Source: an uncultured Bacteroidia bacterium (GTDB lineage Bacteria > Bacteroidota > Bacteroidia > Bacteroidales > Prolixibacteraceae). Taken from it: a stretch of 34,222 nt of DNA. Numbering within the stretch: the first letter of the stretch is position 1; every line of letters starts with the position of its first letter. The notes under the pieces are model-generated. The model saw only the letters and a list, made by a program, of their open reading frames with translations, ran no database searches and was not told where the DNA came from. A program made the translations under genes and the position numbers. This document shows, piece by piece, positions 6,738 through 15,974 of this stretch. The stretch covers positions 1 through 34,222 of the forward strand of contig CAILKW010000193.1 of assembly GCA_903834845.1 (NCBI GenBank). Reading direction: 5' to 3'.

Positions 6738-9407
6738 TCAATAATTACCATTGTCATACGAACTCTGTCGTTTGCTCAGTTTTAAATCCTGTAATAAAGT
6801 TGAAGTGGCCCTAATAGTGAAGCTATAACTCTGCCGGTAACCAAAAGGAACAAGATTCAATGACATTTGCATGCAATGTAAATCCCTGAAAATATTAAAT
6901 TGGGTGAAAGTGACCTGAAATTTTTGAACATCAAAACCGGAGGAGAATCCGATTTTCCATTGCTTAGTCATGCTTACATTACCGTTAAAATCAATAGTTT
7001 GAGTAATCTGTGAAGACTTTTCAGGATCGGGCTTATTATACCTGAAACTATAGTTGAATGAAAGATCCCAAGGAACGCTAAAATCTGCGTATTCGGGAAT
7101 TTCTCCCGATTTTTCTCTTAATTTTTTTTGATCAATCTCCTTTTTCTGTTCAGGTGTTAATGTTTCCTCTGCCTTCTCTTTCTCTTTTCCTTCCTTAGAT
7201 TTGAATGAAAGACCAAAAGACATATTTGCGCTGGTTAATCTGGCAAGTTTGCCGGACCGCGAAAATTCGAACTGATTAATTAGGTGTCCATCCTGCATCG
7301 CATAAGGATCGAGAATAGCACCAAAATTAAGATCAACTCCTGCAACCTTTGTACGTGCAGAAATATTAATATTTGAAAGGTTTAACGAATCCGCAGCAAG
7401 ATTATATGAACCGCTGAATGACAATTGATCTATTAGTTTTATTTTAGTAAAAGCTTCATTCGAAATAGTATCCTTAGTATTTACTTTCTTCATTTCAAGA
7501 GTATTATTAAGGTTTAAGCCTATTGACCCAGACCTTCCTGCACTTGCAGTTCCATAAACCGATCCTTCATGATATGGGTATCGGTAACTGACGGGAAAAC
7601 CATTGGAATCAAAATACTCAATATTCTCGTACATTCCCAAAGCGGGATTACCAAAATCCGGTTTAAGACTAAAGCTTATACTTGGTGTCATTACATGCCG
7701 GATGCCTTTTATTTTGGATTTTGGATTCCACGGCAAAAAATTACCATAAATCTTAGTTGAAGCACCAACGCTGAAAGAATAATCGTAATTGCGTGTAAAA
7801 CCATAAATAGTATCTGAAACCTCAATTTTCTTTGTAGTTTCATTATATCTCTTTCTGATTTGCTGCGTGTACCAACGCTCGGCATAATTGAACGAAGGGC
7901 TTAATGTTATGTATTTAAACGCTTTCATAGAGGTACTAATTGGAATACTATGCTTCACCCCATTTTTCCAGTCCGAAACAATTGATGAACTCAACAATTT
8001 ACTCTCCTTGGTATCAATTGTGTTTTGCATATCCATTGAATAGCTCATACCAATTTTTTCGTACCATTTTTCTTTCCCCGAGCGATTTTTTGATTTGAAG
8101 GGATATATCCTTGACATATTTAAAGTTAGCTGAGGAAGAGTAAGACTGATTGTGGTATCGCGACTGTTTTGGGAATGTCGCATATTCGCCGAAAGATTAA
8201 ATGGAGTATTTTCCCATCGTTTTGTATATGAAATACTTGATTGTTTTGTATTTGTAAGATAATTTTCGGTCGTGTAAGAGTTATTTTGATCGAACGAACT
8301 GGTTGAAAAATTAACGCTGGCACTAAAAGTTTGACTTGGACTCGATTTAGAATCCATACTATGACTCCAGGTAATGGCAAAATCGTTTTGAGTTTTATAA
8401 TCAGGTAACCCTTTATCTCCAAATACATTTTTATAATACTTCAGGTCAAAAGAGCCACTAAATTTATATCGAAGCCGATAATTGGTACGTAGCTTAACGC
8501 CTCTTGATCCTTTTGAATATAGATCACCCTGCAACGCAACATCGAAAAAATCATTCGCAGCCCAATAATATCCGAAATCACGAAGGAAAAAGCCCCTGTT
8601 AATTTCATCACCATACGAAGGCATCAGTAATCCTGATGAGAATTTTGGCGAACTTGGGAAAAACCCGAAAGGGATAAAAACAAAGTAAAGGGGAAGATCT
8701 TCAATCACAAGATAAGCAGGGCCTGTTACAATTTTCTTATTCGATAAAACCTTCGCTTTTGTCATCTCGAGCCAGAAATGAGGATGTTCGGCATCACATG
8801 TGGTATATTTGCCATTTCGAAGGCAATAGGTTGAATCGTTCAACAGTTTCGTCCTTCCGCTGTGCACAAATCCCCCCTCCTGTTCTGTAACAACACCCGA
8901 TACAATTCCTTTTTTTGTTTTGAAATTATACCTTACCTCATCCGCTTCAAACTCTTGTTCACCTTGTTTAAAAACCGGTTTACCGAAAATAACACCTGTT
9001 GAATCGGGTTTTCCAACTGCATATATAATACTGCTGTCTCTATTTAATTCTATATATGCTGCTTTGAGATCAATGTCTTTATATTTCACTTGTGCATTGT
9101 CGTACATGATAATTTTATTACCCGAACTATTTTGCACCAGATTGATATATCCATCAGCAGTATATTCAACCTCAGCATCAAAGCCTGCTGTTTCATCCGA
9201 AATAATACTATCGGAAGCAATCGAGTCTTTTTTTGAAATCTTAAGACTCTCAGGATTCAACGTAGAGCGTCTGTTTTGCTTATCCCGATTCTGAACATTC
9301 GGTTTTTCAACAACAGACTTTCTATTTTCGAGCTTTTGCCCAAAAACAGTTCCATATACCAGAAACAGTATTAACCCAAGGAAAGATAAAAATCGAAACT
9401 TGCTCAA
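6738..9407 (-). CDS. lptD: LPS-assembly outer-membrane protein LptD (OstA)
   Basis: Large outer-membrane beta-barrel protein that inserts lipopolysaccharide into the outer leaflet with LptE. The 889-residue product starts with a signal peptide (MSKFRFLSFLGLILFLVYGTVFGQ). An OstA/LptA-like beta-jellyroll follows at about residues 80-215, including YADGYINLVQNSS-like repeats, KQGEQEFEADEVRYNFKTKK and GIVSGVVTEQEGG. Then comes a long barrel region rich in alternating aromatic strands, beginning FVFIPFGFFPSSPKFSSGLL. The C-terminal part has a strongly charged insert (KEGKEKEKAEETLTPEQKKE and following, about 7094-7206). The length fits Bacteroidota LptD. It is transcribed from the shared intergenic region with the amidase gene, and its end faces potD. 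Confidence 0.88.
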   Translation of the reverse strand: MSKFRFLSFLGLILFLVYGTVFGQKLENRKSVVEKPNVQNRDKQNRRSTLNPESLKISKKDSIASDSIISDETAGFDAEVEYTADGYINLVQNSSGNKIIMYDNAQVKYKDIDLKAAYIELNRDSSIIYAVGKPDSTGVIFGKPVFKQGEQEFEADEVRYNFKTKKGIVSGVVTEQEGGFVHSGRTKLLNDSTYCLRNGKYTTCDAEHPHFWLEMTKAKVLSNKKIVTGPAYLVIEDLPLYFVFIPFGFFPSSPKFSSGLLMPSYGDEINRGFFLRDFGYYWAANDFFDVALQGDLYSKGSRGVKLRTNYRLRYKFSGSFDLKYYKNVFGDKGLPDYKTQNDFAITWSHSMDSKSSPSQTFSASVNFSTSSFDQNNSYTTENYLTNTKQSSISYTKRWENTPFNLSANMRHSQNSRDTTISLTLPQLTLNMSRIYPFKSKNRSGKEKWYEKIGMSYSMDMQNTIDTKESKLLSSSIVSDWKNGVKHSIPISTSMKAFKYITLSPSFNYAERWYTQQIRKRYNETTKKIEVSDTIYGFTRNYDYSFSVGASTKIYGNFLPWNPKSKIKGIRHVMTPSISFSLKPDFGNPALGMYENIEYFDSNGFPVSYRYPYHEGSVYGTASAGRSGSIGLNLNNTLEMKKVNTKDTISNEAFTKIKLIDQLSFSGSYNLAADSLNLSNINISARTKVAGVDLNFGAILDPYAMQDGHLINQFEFSRSGKLARLTSANMSFGLSFKSKEGKEKEKAEETLTPEQKKEIDQKKLREKSGEIPEYADFSVPWDLSFNYSFRYNKPDPEKSSQITQTIDFNGNVSMTKQWKIGFSSGFDVQKFQVTFTQFNIFRDLHCMQMSLNLVPFGYRQSYSFTIRATSTLLQDLKLSKRQSSYDNGNY

Positions 9408-9460
9408 AATATTTCAAAATCAAGTTAAAATCTAACATAACTGCAACTAATTGCACATGG

Positions 9461-9468
9461 CAAAAGTA
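9461..9468 (-). promoter_or_regulatory. Candidate -7 element of the lptD promoter
   Basis: On the minus strand this reads TACTTTTG, an exact match to TAnnTTTG, about 54 bases before the lptD ATG. The -33 region is poor (GTTT about 16 bases upstream). Together with 9518-9525 it makes a divergent promoter pair. Confidence 0.4.
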
Positions 9469-9517
9469 AAAAATCCATTAAGAGAAACTTACAACCTGAA
9501 AAAATAATTTAATCTTC

Positions 9518-9525
9518 TATTTTTG
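9518..9525 (+). promoter_or_regulatory. Candidate -7 element of the amidase promoter
   Basis: TATTTTTG fits TAnnTTTG exactly and lies 23 bases before the ATG at 9549, leaving a leader of about 17 nt. No clear TTTG is seen at -33. Confidence 0.4.
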
Positions 9526-9548
9526 TATAATATAAAGAGGGAACAAAG

Positions 9549-10745
9549 ATGAACAAAATGAAGAAAAGTTTTAAAAATAAGGGTTGCCATTCTATTCTTG
9601 CATATCGTATTCTATTCTTATTTGTTATTTCATTAATAATTAACCCATTGTATTGCAAAAACAAGGTTTCAAAGGGTCTTCAGACTGTTGTTATTGATGC
9701 CGGCCATGGGGGAAAAGATCCCGGAGCAATTGTTGGAAGGGCACATGAAAAAGAGATTGTTCTTTCGATTGCATTGAAACTGGGCAGATATATTAAAGAA
9801 AAATTTCCAGAGGTCAGGGTCATTTTTACCCGGAGTAACGACATATTTGTGCCACTTTTCGAACGTTCGGTGATTGCGAACAAGAACAATGCTGACCTTT
9901 TTATCTCTATTCATGCAAATTATTGCTCGACCCCTTCAGTGAAAGGAACAGAAACTTACGTATTAGGGCTTCACAGAACAGAAGATAATCTGAATGTGGC
10001 AAAAAAAGAAAACAGCGTTATTTTGCTCGAAAAAGATTACACCACACGATATGAAGGATTCGACCCGAACTTGTCAGAGTCGTATATCATGTTCGAATTG
10101 ATACAGGACACCTATATTGAGCAAAGTGTTGATTTTGCAGGTATTTTACAGGATTCATTCATCAATCATGCCCAAAGAGCAAGCCGCGATGTGCGTCAGG
10201 CAGGCTTTCTTGTATTGCGCGAAACCGCTATGCCTGGAGTACTTATTGAAACCGGCTACCTGAGCAACCAATCTGAGGCCAATTATCTTATGACTGACAT
10301 TGGAAGAAGTACTCTTGCCTTGTCAATCTTTACCTCTTTTCAATTATACAAGGAAAAATTCGACTCACGCCTGAATATTGCTTCTCAGGAATCGAAAAAA
10401 AAACCTAATGCCTTGAAAGATACAGCTAAATCGGATCAACAAAACTCAGAAACTCCCCAAAAGGTTGAAATACCATCAAAAGAAGAGGGTCAAATCACTT
10501 TTGCTATCCAACTTTCAGCCTCTCCTTTTAAGCTTTCTCTCAATTCGAAGATATTTAAAGGAATTGAAAACATTACGGAAATTACTGCTGGCACCTACTT
10601 CAAATACTATTGCCTCGAAACAAACTCTCTCTCCAAGGCTAAAAAGAATCTTTCAACAATCAAAACTAAGATTCCTGATGCTTTCATCATTGGTTTAAAA
10701 AACGGACAGCCAATTCCAATGAAGGAGGCTTTGAATACCAAATAA
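9549..10745 (+). CDS. N-acetylmuramoyl-L-alanine amidase with SPOR-like C-terminal domain
   Basis: Zinc amidase (Amidase_3) that cuts the bond between MurNAc and the stem peptide, acting in the periplasm on septal peptidoglycan. A membrane/signal segment (about 17-35) precedes the catalytic domain. That domain has VVIDAGHGGKDPGA with Zn ligand His53, Glu67 in AHEKEIVL, His122 in FISIHANY, and catalytic Glu234 in PGVLIETGYLSN. The segment ENSVILLEKDY...SESYIMFEL (155-184) is the insertion usual in Bacteroidota amidases. A polar linker rich in K, S and Q (278-315) leads to a C-terminal domain (316-395) that looks SPOR-like and matches the end of the neighbouring MCE protein. The domain may target the enzyme to denuded glycan. 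68 bases separate it from the MCE gene. Confidence 0.92.
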   Translation: MNKMKKSFKNKGCHSILAYRILFLFVISLIINPLYCKNKVSKGLQTVVIDAGHGGKDPGAIVGRAHEKEIVLSIALKLGRYIKEKFPEVRVIFTRSNDIFVPLFERSVIANKNNADLFISIHANYCSTPSVKGTETYVLGLHRTEDNLNVAKKENSVILLEKDYTTRYEGFDPNLSESYIMFELIQDTYIEQSVDFAGILQDSFINHAQRASRDVRQAGFLVLRETAMPGVLIETGYLSNQSEANYLMTDIGRSTLALSIFTSFQLYKEKFDSRLNIASQESKKKPNALKDTAKSDQQNSETPQKVEIPSKEEGQITFAIQLSASPFKLSLNSKIFKGIENITEITAGTYFKYYCLETNSLSKAKKNLSTIKTKIPDAFIIGLKNGQPIPMKEALNTK

Positions 10746-10781
10746 GAAATTTTACACTTTTTTTAAACGGTAAAACTTGCG

Positions 10782-10789
10782 TATTTTTG
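10782..10789 (+). promoter_or_regulatory. Candidate -7 element of the MCE-protein promoter
   Basis: TATTTTTG matches TAnnTTTG, 24 bases before the ATG at 10814. A T-run at 10758-10764 lies at the -33 distance. It suggests the MCE gene can be transcribed apart from the amidase. Confidence 0.4.
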
Positions 10790-10813
10790 CAAATAAATTG
10801 AAAACATCAAGAA

Positions 10814-12073
10814 ATGAAACTCACAAAAACATCGAAAATCGGAATTTTTGTTGTTATCTGTCTCACTATCTTAGTATGGGGTATTAATTTTCTTAAAGGT
10901 AGGGATATATTCAGAACAGAAAAAGTCTTTTTTGCCCGATACAAAAACGTTGGCGGACTCACTCCTACTACATTAGTAACATTGAATGGATTAAAAATCG
11001 GATATGTCAGAGAGATTTTCTTTGCCGAAGATTTATCAGGAGATTTGATAGTAAAGATTGCCATCCATAATGATTTTCCCCTTCCTGTCGGGACAGCAGC
11101 GGAAATTGCAAGTAGTGATCTGCTTGGATCAAAGGTAGTAAAGCTTAATTTGGGAAAATCGGACAAGATATTACATGCCAACGACACATTGGCAACCAAA
11201 ATTGAAGCCGATATTATGCAGCAAGTAAATGAACAAATTGCTCCGATAAAAGCAAAGGCAGAAAGACTGATTGATAATCTTGACTCCATTGTAACTGTGG
11301 CATCAAAACTACTCAACAGTGAATCGCAACACAATATCTCCGAAAGTATGAGACAAATCAATCTTACGATGACAAATCTCGAAAACATTTCGGGTAATCT
11401 GAGTGATGTAATCAACGATCAAAAGAAAAACCTCGGTAATACCATTTCCGACCTGAGCCAAATTACCGGCAATCTGAAAAACAATTCAGGAAAACTTGGC
11501 CACGTTATGGACAATTTCTCCACCTTTAGCGATTCGCTGATCAAACTTGAACTCAACAGCACCATTGCCCATCTAAATGGCTCAGTCGCCAATTTACAGA
11601 CGATCTTAAGCAAAATTGATACTGCCAACGGAACACTCGGGCTTCTTGTCAATGATCCCAGATTGTATCAAAATCTAAATAGCACAAGCGAAAATATCAA
11701 CCGTCTGCTCGTTGATTTACGCCTTAACCCGAAGCGATATGTCCATTTTTCAGCTTTTAATTTTGGAAGGGAAATTACAGTTTCTCCCTCAAATAACGAC
11801 CAAATATCTGATAATATTACATTTAGAGTTCAAATTACTTCTTCAGGCGCCCCCATAAGCCTTGCATCACCTATGTTTAAAGGGATTGACGAGGTTTTTG
11901 AATTAAAAACGGGCGACCAATATTACTACACCACTGCCCCGGAATCGTCTTATGAAAAAATTTTATCGGTTTTAAAAAATGTCCAACTTGCTTTTCCAGA
12001 GGCATTTTTAAAATCTTACAACCAGGAAAAAGAAATAAATTTGAAAAATGCAATAAAAACTGTCAAAAAATAG
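10814..12073 (+). CDS. mlaD: MCE/MlaD-family lipid-transport protein with SPOR-like C-terminal domain
   Basis: Membrane-anchored periplasmic protein of the MCE family, the substrate-binding ring of phospholipid ABC transport systems. Residues 8-24 form the single N-terminal membrane anchor. The MCE domain (about 38-115) shows VFFARYKNVGGLTPTTLVTL, NGLKIGYV and AEIASSDLLGSKVVKLNLG. A long helical, coiled-coil-prone section rich in N, L and S (130-300) follows, with the family end LNPKRYVHFSAFNFGRE. Unusually, residues 335-415 then repeat the C-terminal domain of the upstream amidase: ITFRVQITSSGAPISL against ITFAIQLSASPFKLSL, and MFKGIDEVFELKTGDQYYY against IFKGIENITEITAGTYFKYY. No MlaE or MlaF gene is in the window. 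Confidence 0.88.
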   Translation: MKLTKTSKIGIFVVICLTILVWGINFLKGRDIFRTEKVFFARYKNVGGLTPTTLVTLNGLKIGYVREIFFAEDLSGDLIVKIAIHNDFPLPVGTAAEIASSDLLGSKVVKLNLGKSDKILHANDTLATKIEADIMQQVNEQIAPIKAKAERLIDNLDSIVTVASKLLNSESQHNISESMRQINLTMTNLENISGNLSDVINDQKKNLGNTISDLSQITGNLKNNSGKLGHVMDNFSTFSDSLIKLELNSTIAHLNGSVANLQTILSKIDTANGTLGLLVNDPRLYQNLNSTSENINRLLVDLRLNPKRYVHFSAFNFGREITVSPSNNDQISDNITFRVQITSSGAPISLASPMFKGIDEVFELKTGDQYYYTTAPESSYEKILSVLKNVQLAFPEAFLKSYNQEKEINLKNAIKTVKK

Positions 12074-12236
12074 TTTTTTTCGATTCTTTTTTATCTACTT
12101 TTAGGCCAATTGAGAGAGGAATTTTTTTGCTTTTCGACATCGTATCCGAAGTGTTCAATTCACAAAACCCTTGTCAGATTTTGTTTTCTACAACGTACTT
12201 TGAATCAAATGTTTGCAGTTATCGAAAAGTAACTAA

Positions 12237-12266
12237 TTGAAAATAAAACAATTAATTTATTTTCAA
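12237..12266. repeat. Perfect 11-bp inverted repeat upstream of dnaA
   Basis: TTGAAAATAAA at 12237-12247 is mirrored exactly by TTTATTTTCAA at 12256-12266, with an 8-base spacer. No T-run follows on the plus strand, so it is not a usual terminator for the upstream gene. It could be an operator or a cruciform-prone site about 145 bases before dnaA. Confidence 0.6.
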
Positions 12267-12351
12267 AAAAATTTCAACCTTAATAATCTGAATTTTAAAA
12301 CCATAGATATATGCAACATTTTAAGCAGTTTTTTTCTGATTAAATTATTAC

Positions 12352-12359
12352 AATCTTTG
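12352..12359 (+). promoter_or_regulatory. Candidate -7 element of the dnaA promoter
   Basis: AATCTTTG differs from TAnnTTTG only in its first base. TTTT at 12329-12332 lies 19 bases upstream at the -33 distance. It would give a leader of about 45 nt. Confidence 0.3.
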
Positions 12360-12410
12360 CCTCCGATTTGTAAAAACATAGTTTAAAAATTTTAGCACCT
12401 AAGTCCTAAA

Positions 12411-13841
12411 ATGAATAGAGATCACAATAATATTTGGGAAAATTGTCTGAGAATCATTAAAGACAATGTGCCATTCATAAGTTACAGAACTTGGTTTGAG
12501 CCGATTGTTCCGATTAAGCTGGACAACGATATTCTTACTATTCAAGTTCCAAGTCCGTTTTTTTACGAGTATTTGGAAGAACAGTACATTGACATCCTAC
12601 GGAAAACATTAAGAAAAGAGCTTGGTGGGGGTGCCAAATTAGAGTACAGTGTTGTTGTTGATAACAACCACAGTGCCAATAATAAACCCTATACTATGAA
12701 ATTGCCTACCAATCAGAACAATAATCTGAAAAATAGGCCGGTTACAGCATCAGCTTTTCATGATGACAGCACAATCAAGAATCCCTTTGTAATACCGGGA
12801 ATTCAAAAATTGAATATTGATCCACAGCTTAAGCAAGACAACACATTCGATAACTTCATCGAAGGGGATTGTAACCGTCTTGCACGAAGTGCAAGCTACG
12901 CTGTCGCTCAAAAGCCTGGAGGAACAGCTTTCAATCCATTAATGCTTTACGGAAATTCCGGACTGGGAAAAACACACCTTGCCCAGGCAATCGGAATTGA
13001 AGTTAAGGAGCGATTCCCCGAAAAAATTGTTTTGTATGTAAACGCTAATAAATTCCAGACTCAGTTTTCGGAAGCAACCCGAAATAACAACCGCAATGAC
13101 TTTCTTCATTTCTATCAGATGATTGATGTTTTAATCATTGATGATGTTCAGGAATTTGCAGGAAAAGAAAAAACACAAGAGACGTTTTTTCACATTTTTA
13201 ATCACTTACATCAAACCGGAAAGCAGCTTATCCTTACCTCAGACAAACCACCTATCGAATTGAAAGGTCTTGAGCAAAGATTACTTTCCAGATTCAAATG
13301 GGGACTAACTGCAGATTTACAAGTTCCCGATTTCGAAACCAGGATGAATATTTTGCACAAGAAAATCTATAAAGATGGAATTGAAATTCCGTCAGAGGTT
13401 CTTGAGTATATTGCCTCACATATTAGCAGTAATGTACGTGAGCTTGAAGGAGCTTTGATTTCACTGCTTGCACAAGCAACCCTTAACAAGAAAGAAATCA
13501 ACATAGATCTGGCTATTAAAATGATTAATAAGCTGGTGAAATGTTCGGTGCGCGAGATTACTATAGACTATATCACAAAAACCGTTTGCGATTATTTTAA
13601 TCTTAATCCCGATTCGTTGGGAGTTAAGACCCGAAAGAGAGAAACTGTTCAGGCAAGACAAATCGCAATGTACTTCTCGAAAAGCATGACAAAATCATCT
13701 CTTGCCGCCATCGGGTCACAAATTGGAGGTAAAGATCATGCCACTGTTCTCCATGCCTGCCGGACAGTAGCCAATTTGAAAGATACCGATAAAAACTTCA
13801 AGGTTTATCTTGACGAAATAGAAACCAAACTAAAATATTAA
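12411..13841 (+). CDS. dnaA: Chromosomal replication initiator DnaA
   Basis: Initiates replication by binding DnaA boxes and melting the origin as an ATP-bound oligomer. The 476-residue protein has all four domains. Domain I (1-80, beginning IWENCLRIIKDNVPFISYRTWF) is followed by a polar Asn-rich linker (85-145). The AAA+ core has Walker A GNSGLGKT (181-188), Walker B LIIDD (241-245) and the LLSRFKWGL arginine-finger region. The C-terminal helix-turn-helix carries the signature GGKDHATVLHACRTV. It stands alone here with its own promoter candidate and terminator, not beside dnaN or gyrB as in many Firmicutes. Confidence 0.98.
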   Translation: MNRDHNNIWENCLRIIKDNVPFISYRTWFEPIVPIKLDNDILTIQVPSPFFYEYLEEQYIDILRKTLRKELGGGAKLEYSVVVDNNHSANNKPYTMKLPTNQNNNLKNRPVTASAFHDDSTIKNPFVIPGIQKLNIDPQLKQDNTFDNFIEGDCNRLARSASYAVAQKPGGTAFNPLMLYGNSGLGKTHLAQAIGIEVKERFPEKIVLYVNANKFQTQFSEATRNNNRNDFLHFYQMIDVLIIDDVQEFAGKEKTQETFFHIFNHLHQTGKQLILTSDKPPIELKGLEQRLLSRFKWGLTADLQVPDFETRMNILHKKIYKDGIEIPSEVLEYIASHISSNVRELEGALISLLAQATLNKKEINIDLAIKMINKLVKCSVREITIDYITKTVCDYFNLNPDSLGVKTRKRETVQARQIAMYFSKSMTKSSLAAIGSQIGGKDHATVLHACRTVANLKDTDKNFKVYLDEIETKLKY

Positions 13842-13855
13842 TATTGAATATGTTG

Positions 13856-13888
13856 AAGGCAGACTTAAAGGTCTGCTTTCTTTTTTTC
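13856..13888 (+). terminator. Rho-independent terminator of dnaA
   Basis: GCAGAC (13859-13864) pairs with GTCTGC (13871-13876) around loop TTAAAG. Flanking A/G-T pairs extend the stem by up to three, and TTTCTTTTTTT follows. It starts 14 bases after the dnaA stop. Confidence 0.85.
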
Positions 13889-13938
13889 CAGTTTATAATC
13901 CATTTTGTTAAATTACAAAATAGTATCATTTACACTTG

Positions 13939-14550
13939 ATGGAAAACTCCGACACATACAAGACAATAGGAGCACAGAGCGGAGGCCTCTACAAAGAGAA
14001 AGGCAGCAGATTTATTGCTTACGCCTTTCCTGTTTCGAACGAACAACAAATAAAGGAGATCGTGGTGAAACTAAGAAAAGAACATCACAGTGCCCGACAT
14101 CACTGTTATGCATGGAGGATTGGTTCTGAACTGGAATTATTTCGGGTTAACGATGACGGTGAACCCTCGGGTACCGCAGGACGACCAATATTAGGTCAGA
14201 TAAAGCAAAATGAACTAACTGATATTCTGGTTGTGGTTGTTAGGTATTTCGGCGGTATTCTTTTGGGAACCAGTGGATTGACAAATGCATATAAACAAGC
14301 TGCTGCCAATGTATTAACCAATGCGATAATCGTTGAAAAAATTGTCGAATCAACAATTGAGGTAAATTTCGATTATCTGGTGATGAACGACTTCATGACT
14401 GTATTAAAAGAGTTTCAACTTGAAATGAAAGAGAGTAATTTTGATCTGATTTGCAAGGTAAAGATTTTGGCAAGAAAACAAATAACAAACATTGTTATGG
14501 AAAAGCTTGGAAAAATCAACAATCTGAACGCTTCATTAATTAACACATAA
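13939..14550 (+). CDS. yigZ: YigZ/IMPACT-family protein
   Basis: A 203-residue IMPACT-family protein from the ATG at 13939. A TTG one codon earlier is the only alternative and is less likely. The N-terminal UPF0029/Impact domain shows [20 protein letters not shown], the signature HHCYAWRIG and [18 protein letters not shown], and [20 protein letters not shown]. The C-terminal half is a smaller DUF1949-like ferredoxin-fold domain. The bacterial role is not settled; the eukaryotic relative IMPACT acts in translational control. It starts a close-packed run with pyrB (10-base gap), pyrI and the GAF protein. Confidence 0.93.
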   Translation: MENSDTYKTIGAQSGGLYKEKGSRFIAYAFPVSNEQQIKEIVVKLRKEHHSARHHCYAWRIGSELELFRVNDDGEPSGTAGRPILGQIKQNELTDILVVVVRYFGGILLGTSGLTNAYKQAAANVLTNAIIVEKIVESTIEVNFDYLVMNDFMTVLKEFQLEMKESNFDLICKVKILARKQITNIVMEKLGKINNLNASLINT

Positions 14551-14560
14551 TATTACACTT

Positions 14561-15472
14561 ATGAGCAATAAGAGCCTGATTTCAATTACAGACTTCACAA
14601 AAGATGAGTACCTCAAAATTATGCGTCTGGCTGAAGATTTTGAGGCAAATCCGAATCAAAACTTACTGCATGGAAAAGTAATAGCAACTCTTTTCTTTGA
14701 GCCGTCAACTCGAACAAGATTAAGTTTCGAAACTGCCATTAACCGACTTGGCGGGAAGATTATTGGTTTTTCAGATTCCTCTTCATCCAGTGTTTCGAAG
14801 GGAGAAACATTGCATGATACCATCAGGATGGTTAGTAATTATGCCGATATGATTATTATGCGACATCCAATGGAAGGTAGTGCCAGATATGCCTCAGAAG
14901 TTTCAAGTGTACCGGTAATAAATGCCGGTGACGGTGCCAACCAACATCCTTCACAAACTTTGCTTGATATGTATTCAATAATCAAAACACAGGGAAGTCT
15001 CGATAACATCAATCTGTTTCTTGTGGGAGATTTAAAATACGGTCGCACAGTACACAGTTTACTTATGGCAATGCTACAGTTCGAAAATCCAATTTTCAAT
15101 TTCATAGCACCACCTGAACTTTCTATGCCAAATGAGTATAAAATATATCTCACATCAAAAGGAATACGATATTTCGAACATTTGGAATTTACCGATATTA
15201 TTAATGCAGCTGATATTATCTATATGACCCGAGTCCAAAAAGAGCGGTTTATTGATCCTGTTGAATATGAGAAAGTTAAAAATATTTATATTCTAAGAAA
15301 TGAAATGCTTAAAAATACCAAGGAGAATATGAAAATCCTTCACCCACTTCCAAGAATCAACGAAATTCACACCGATGTTGATAGTAATCCCAAGGCTTAT
15401 TACTTTACCCAGGCAAAAAACGGGGTATTCACAAGAATGGCAATTATTTCGCATTTATTGAACCTAAAATAA
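14561..15472 (+). CDS. pyrB: Aspartate carbamoyltransferase catalytic chain PyrB
   Basis: Catalyses carbamoyl phosphate + L-aspartate to N-carbamoyl-L-aspartate in pyrimidine synthesis. At 303 residues it is the usual length. Carbamoyl-phosphate site Ser-Thr-Arg-Thr-Arg at 49-53 ([15 protein letters not shown]), the [15 protein letters not shown] loop (about 74-88), [10 protein letters not shown], and [14 protein letters not shown] near the C-terminus are all present. pyrI follows after 18 bases, so the enzyme is the regulated class B holoenzyme type. No attenuator is seen directly before it; it seems to be read from upstream of yigZ. Confidence 0.97.
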   Translation: MSNKSLISITDFTKDEYLKIMRLAEDFEANPNQNLLHGKVIATLFFEPSTRTRLSFETAINRLGGKIIGFSDSSSSSVSKGETLHDTIRMVSNYADMIIMRHPMEGSARYASEVSSVPVINAGDGANQHPSQTLLDMYSIIKTQGSLDNINLFLVGDLKYGRTVHSLLMAMLQFENPIFNFIAPPELSMPNEYKIYLTSKGIRYFEHLEFTDIINAADIIYMTRVQKERFIDPVEYEKVKNIYILRNEMLKNTKENMKILHPLPRINEIHTDVDSNPKAYYFTQAKNGVFTRMAIISHLLNLK

Positions 15473-15490
15473 TCATTCAAAAAAAATATC

Positions 15491-15943
15491 ATGGAAAAGC
15501 TTCTGAAAGTGAGTGCAATAAAAGATGGCACTGTCATTGATCATATCCCAACAAAAGCACTTTTCAAAGTGATGAAGATCCTCCGACTTGAAGATTGCCG
15601 TCAAATGGTAACTTTTGGTAATAATCTGGATAGTAAAGCCATGGGAACCAAAGCAATTATCAAAATTGCCAATAGGTTTTTTGCCGATGAAGAGGTGAAT
15701 AAAATTGCACTTGTTGCTCCACATGCCAAACTGAATACAATACGCGATTACGAAGTAGTGGAAAAAAAAGTAGTAGAAACGCCAAAAGAAATTAGAGGCA
15801 TCGTCCGTTGTTTTAATCCGAAATGTATTACAAATGCCGAAAAAATTACTACTCGTTTCGAGGTTCTTTCAGACAAACCCATAGCGATGAAATGTTTCTA
15901 TTGCGAAAAAATAACTATTGAAAATGAAATGGTTTTCTTTTGA
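15491..15943 (+). CDS. pyrI: Aspartate carbamoyltransferase regulatory chain PyrI
   Basis: Regulatory subunit that binds nucleotide effectors and joins PyrB trimers. The 150-residue protein has the N-terminal allosteric domain (VSAIKDGTVIDHIP, effector-site region) and a C-terminal zinc domain with all four Cys ligands: Cys107 and Cys112 (CFNPKC), Cys135 and Cys138 (CFYC). It directly follows pyrB, as in enterobacteria and many Bacteroidota. Confidence 0.97.
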   Translation: MEKLLKVSAIKDGTVIDHIPTKALFKVMKILRLEDCRQMVTFGNNLDSKAMGTKAIIKIANRFFADEEVNKIALVAPHAKLNTIRDYEVVEKKVVETPKEIRGIVRCFNPKCITNAEKITTRFEVLSDKPIAMKCFYCEKITIENEMVFF

Positions 15944-15974
15944 TTTTAGGCAACCTAAGACACAATTTTGAAAA

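Larger units (their letters stand above)
12074..12410. other. Non-coding gap of 337 bases between the MCE gene and dnaA
   Basis: AT-rich, with no open frame of note. It starts with an A6-TAG-T7 stretch at the MCE stop that could act as a weak terminator. It contains an 11-bp inverted repeat (12237-12266) and a promoter candidate (12352-12359). I looked for DnaA boxes (TTATCCACA and close variants) and saw none, so I do not call an origin here despite the neighbouring dnaA. Confidence 0.7.

Noticed and set aside
10807-11415. Minus-strand open frame of 202 codons inside the MCE gene
   Set aside because: Antisense to clear MCE-domain coding sequence; no family motifs, and the plus-strand reading is certain.
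12074-12410. Replication origin next to dnaA
   Set aside because: AT-rich, but I found no DnaA-box cluster (TTATCCACA or near variants). GC-skew and box counts over the genome would be needed.
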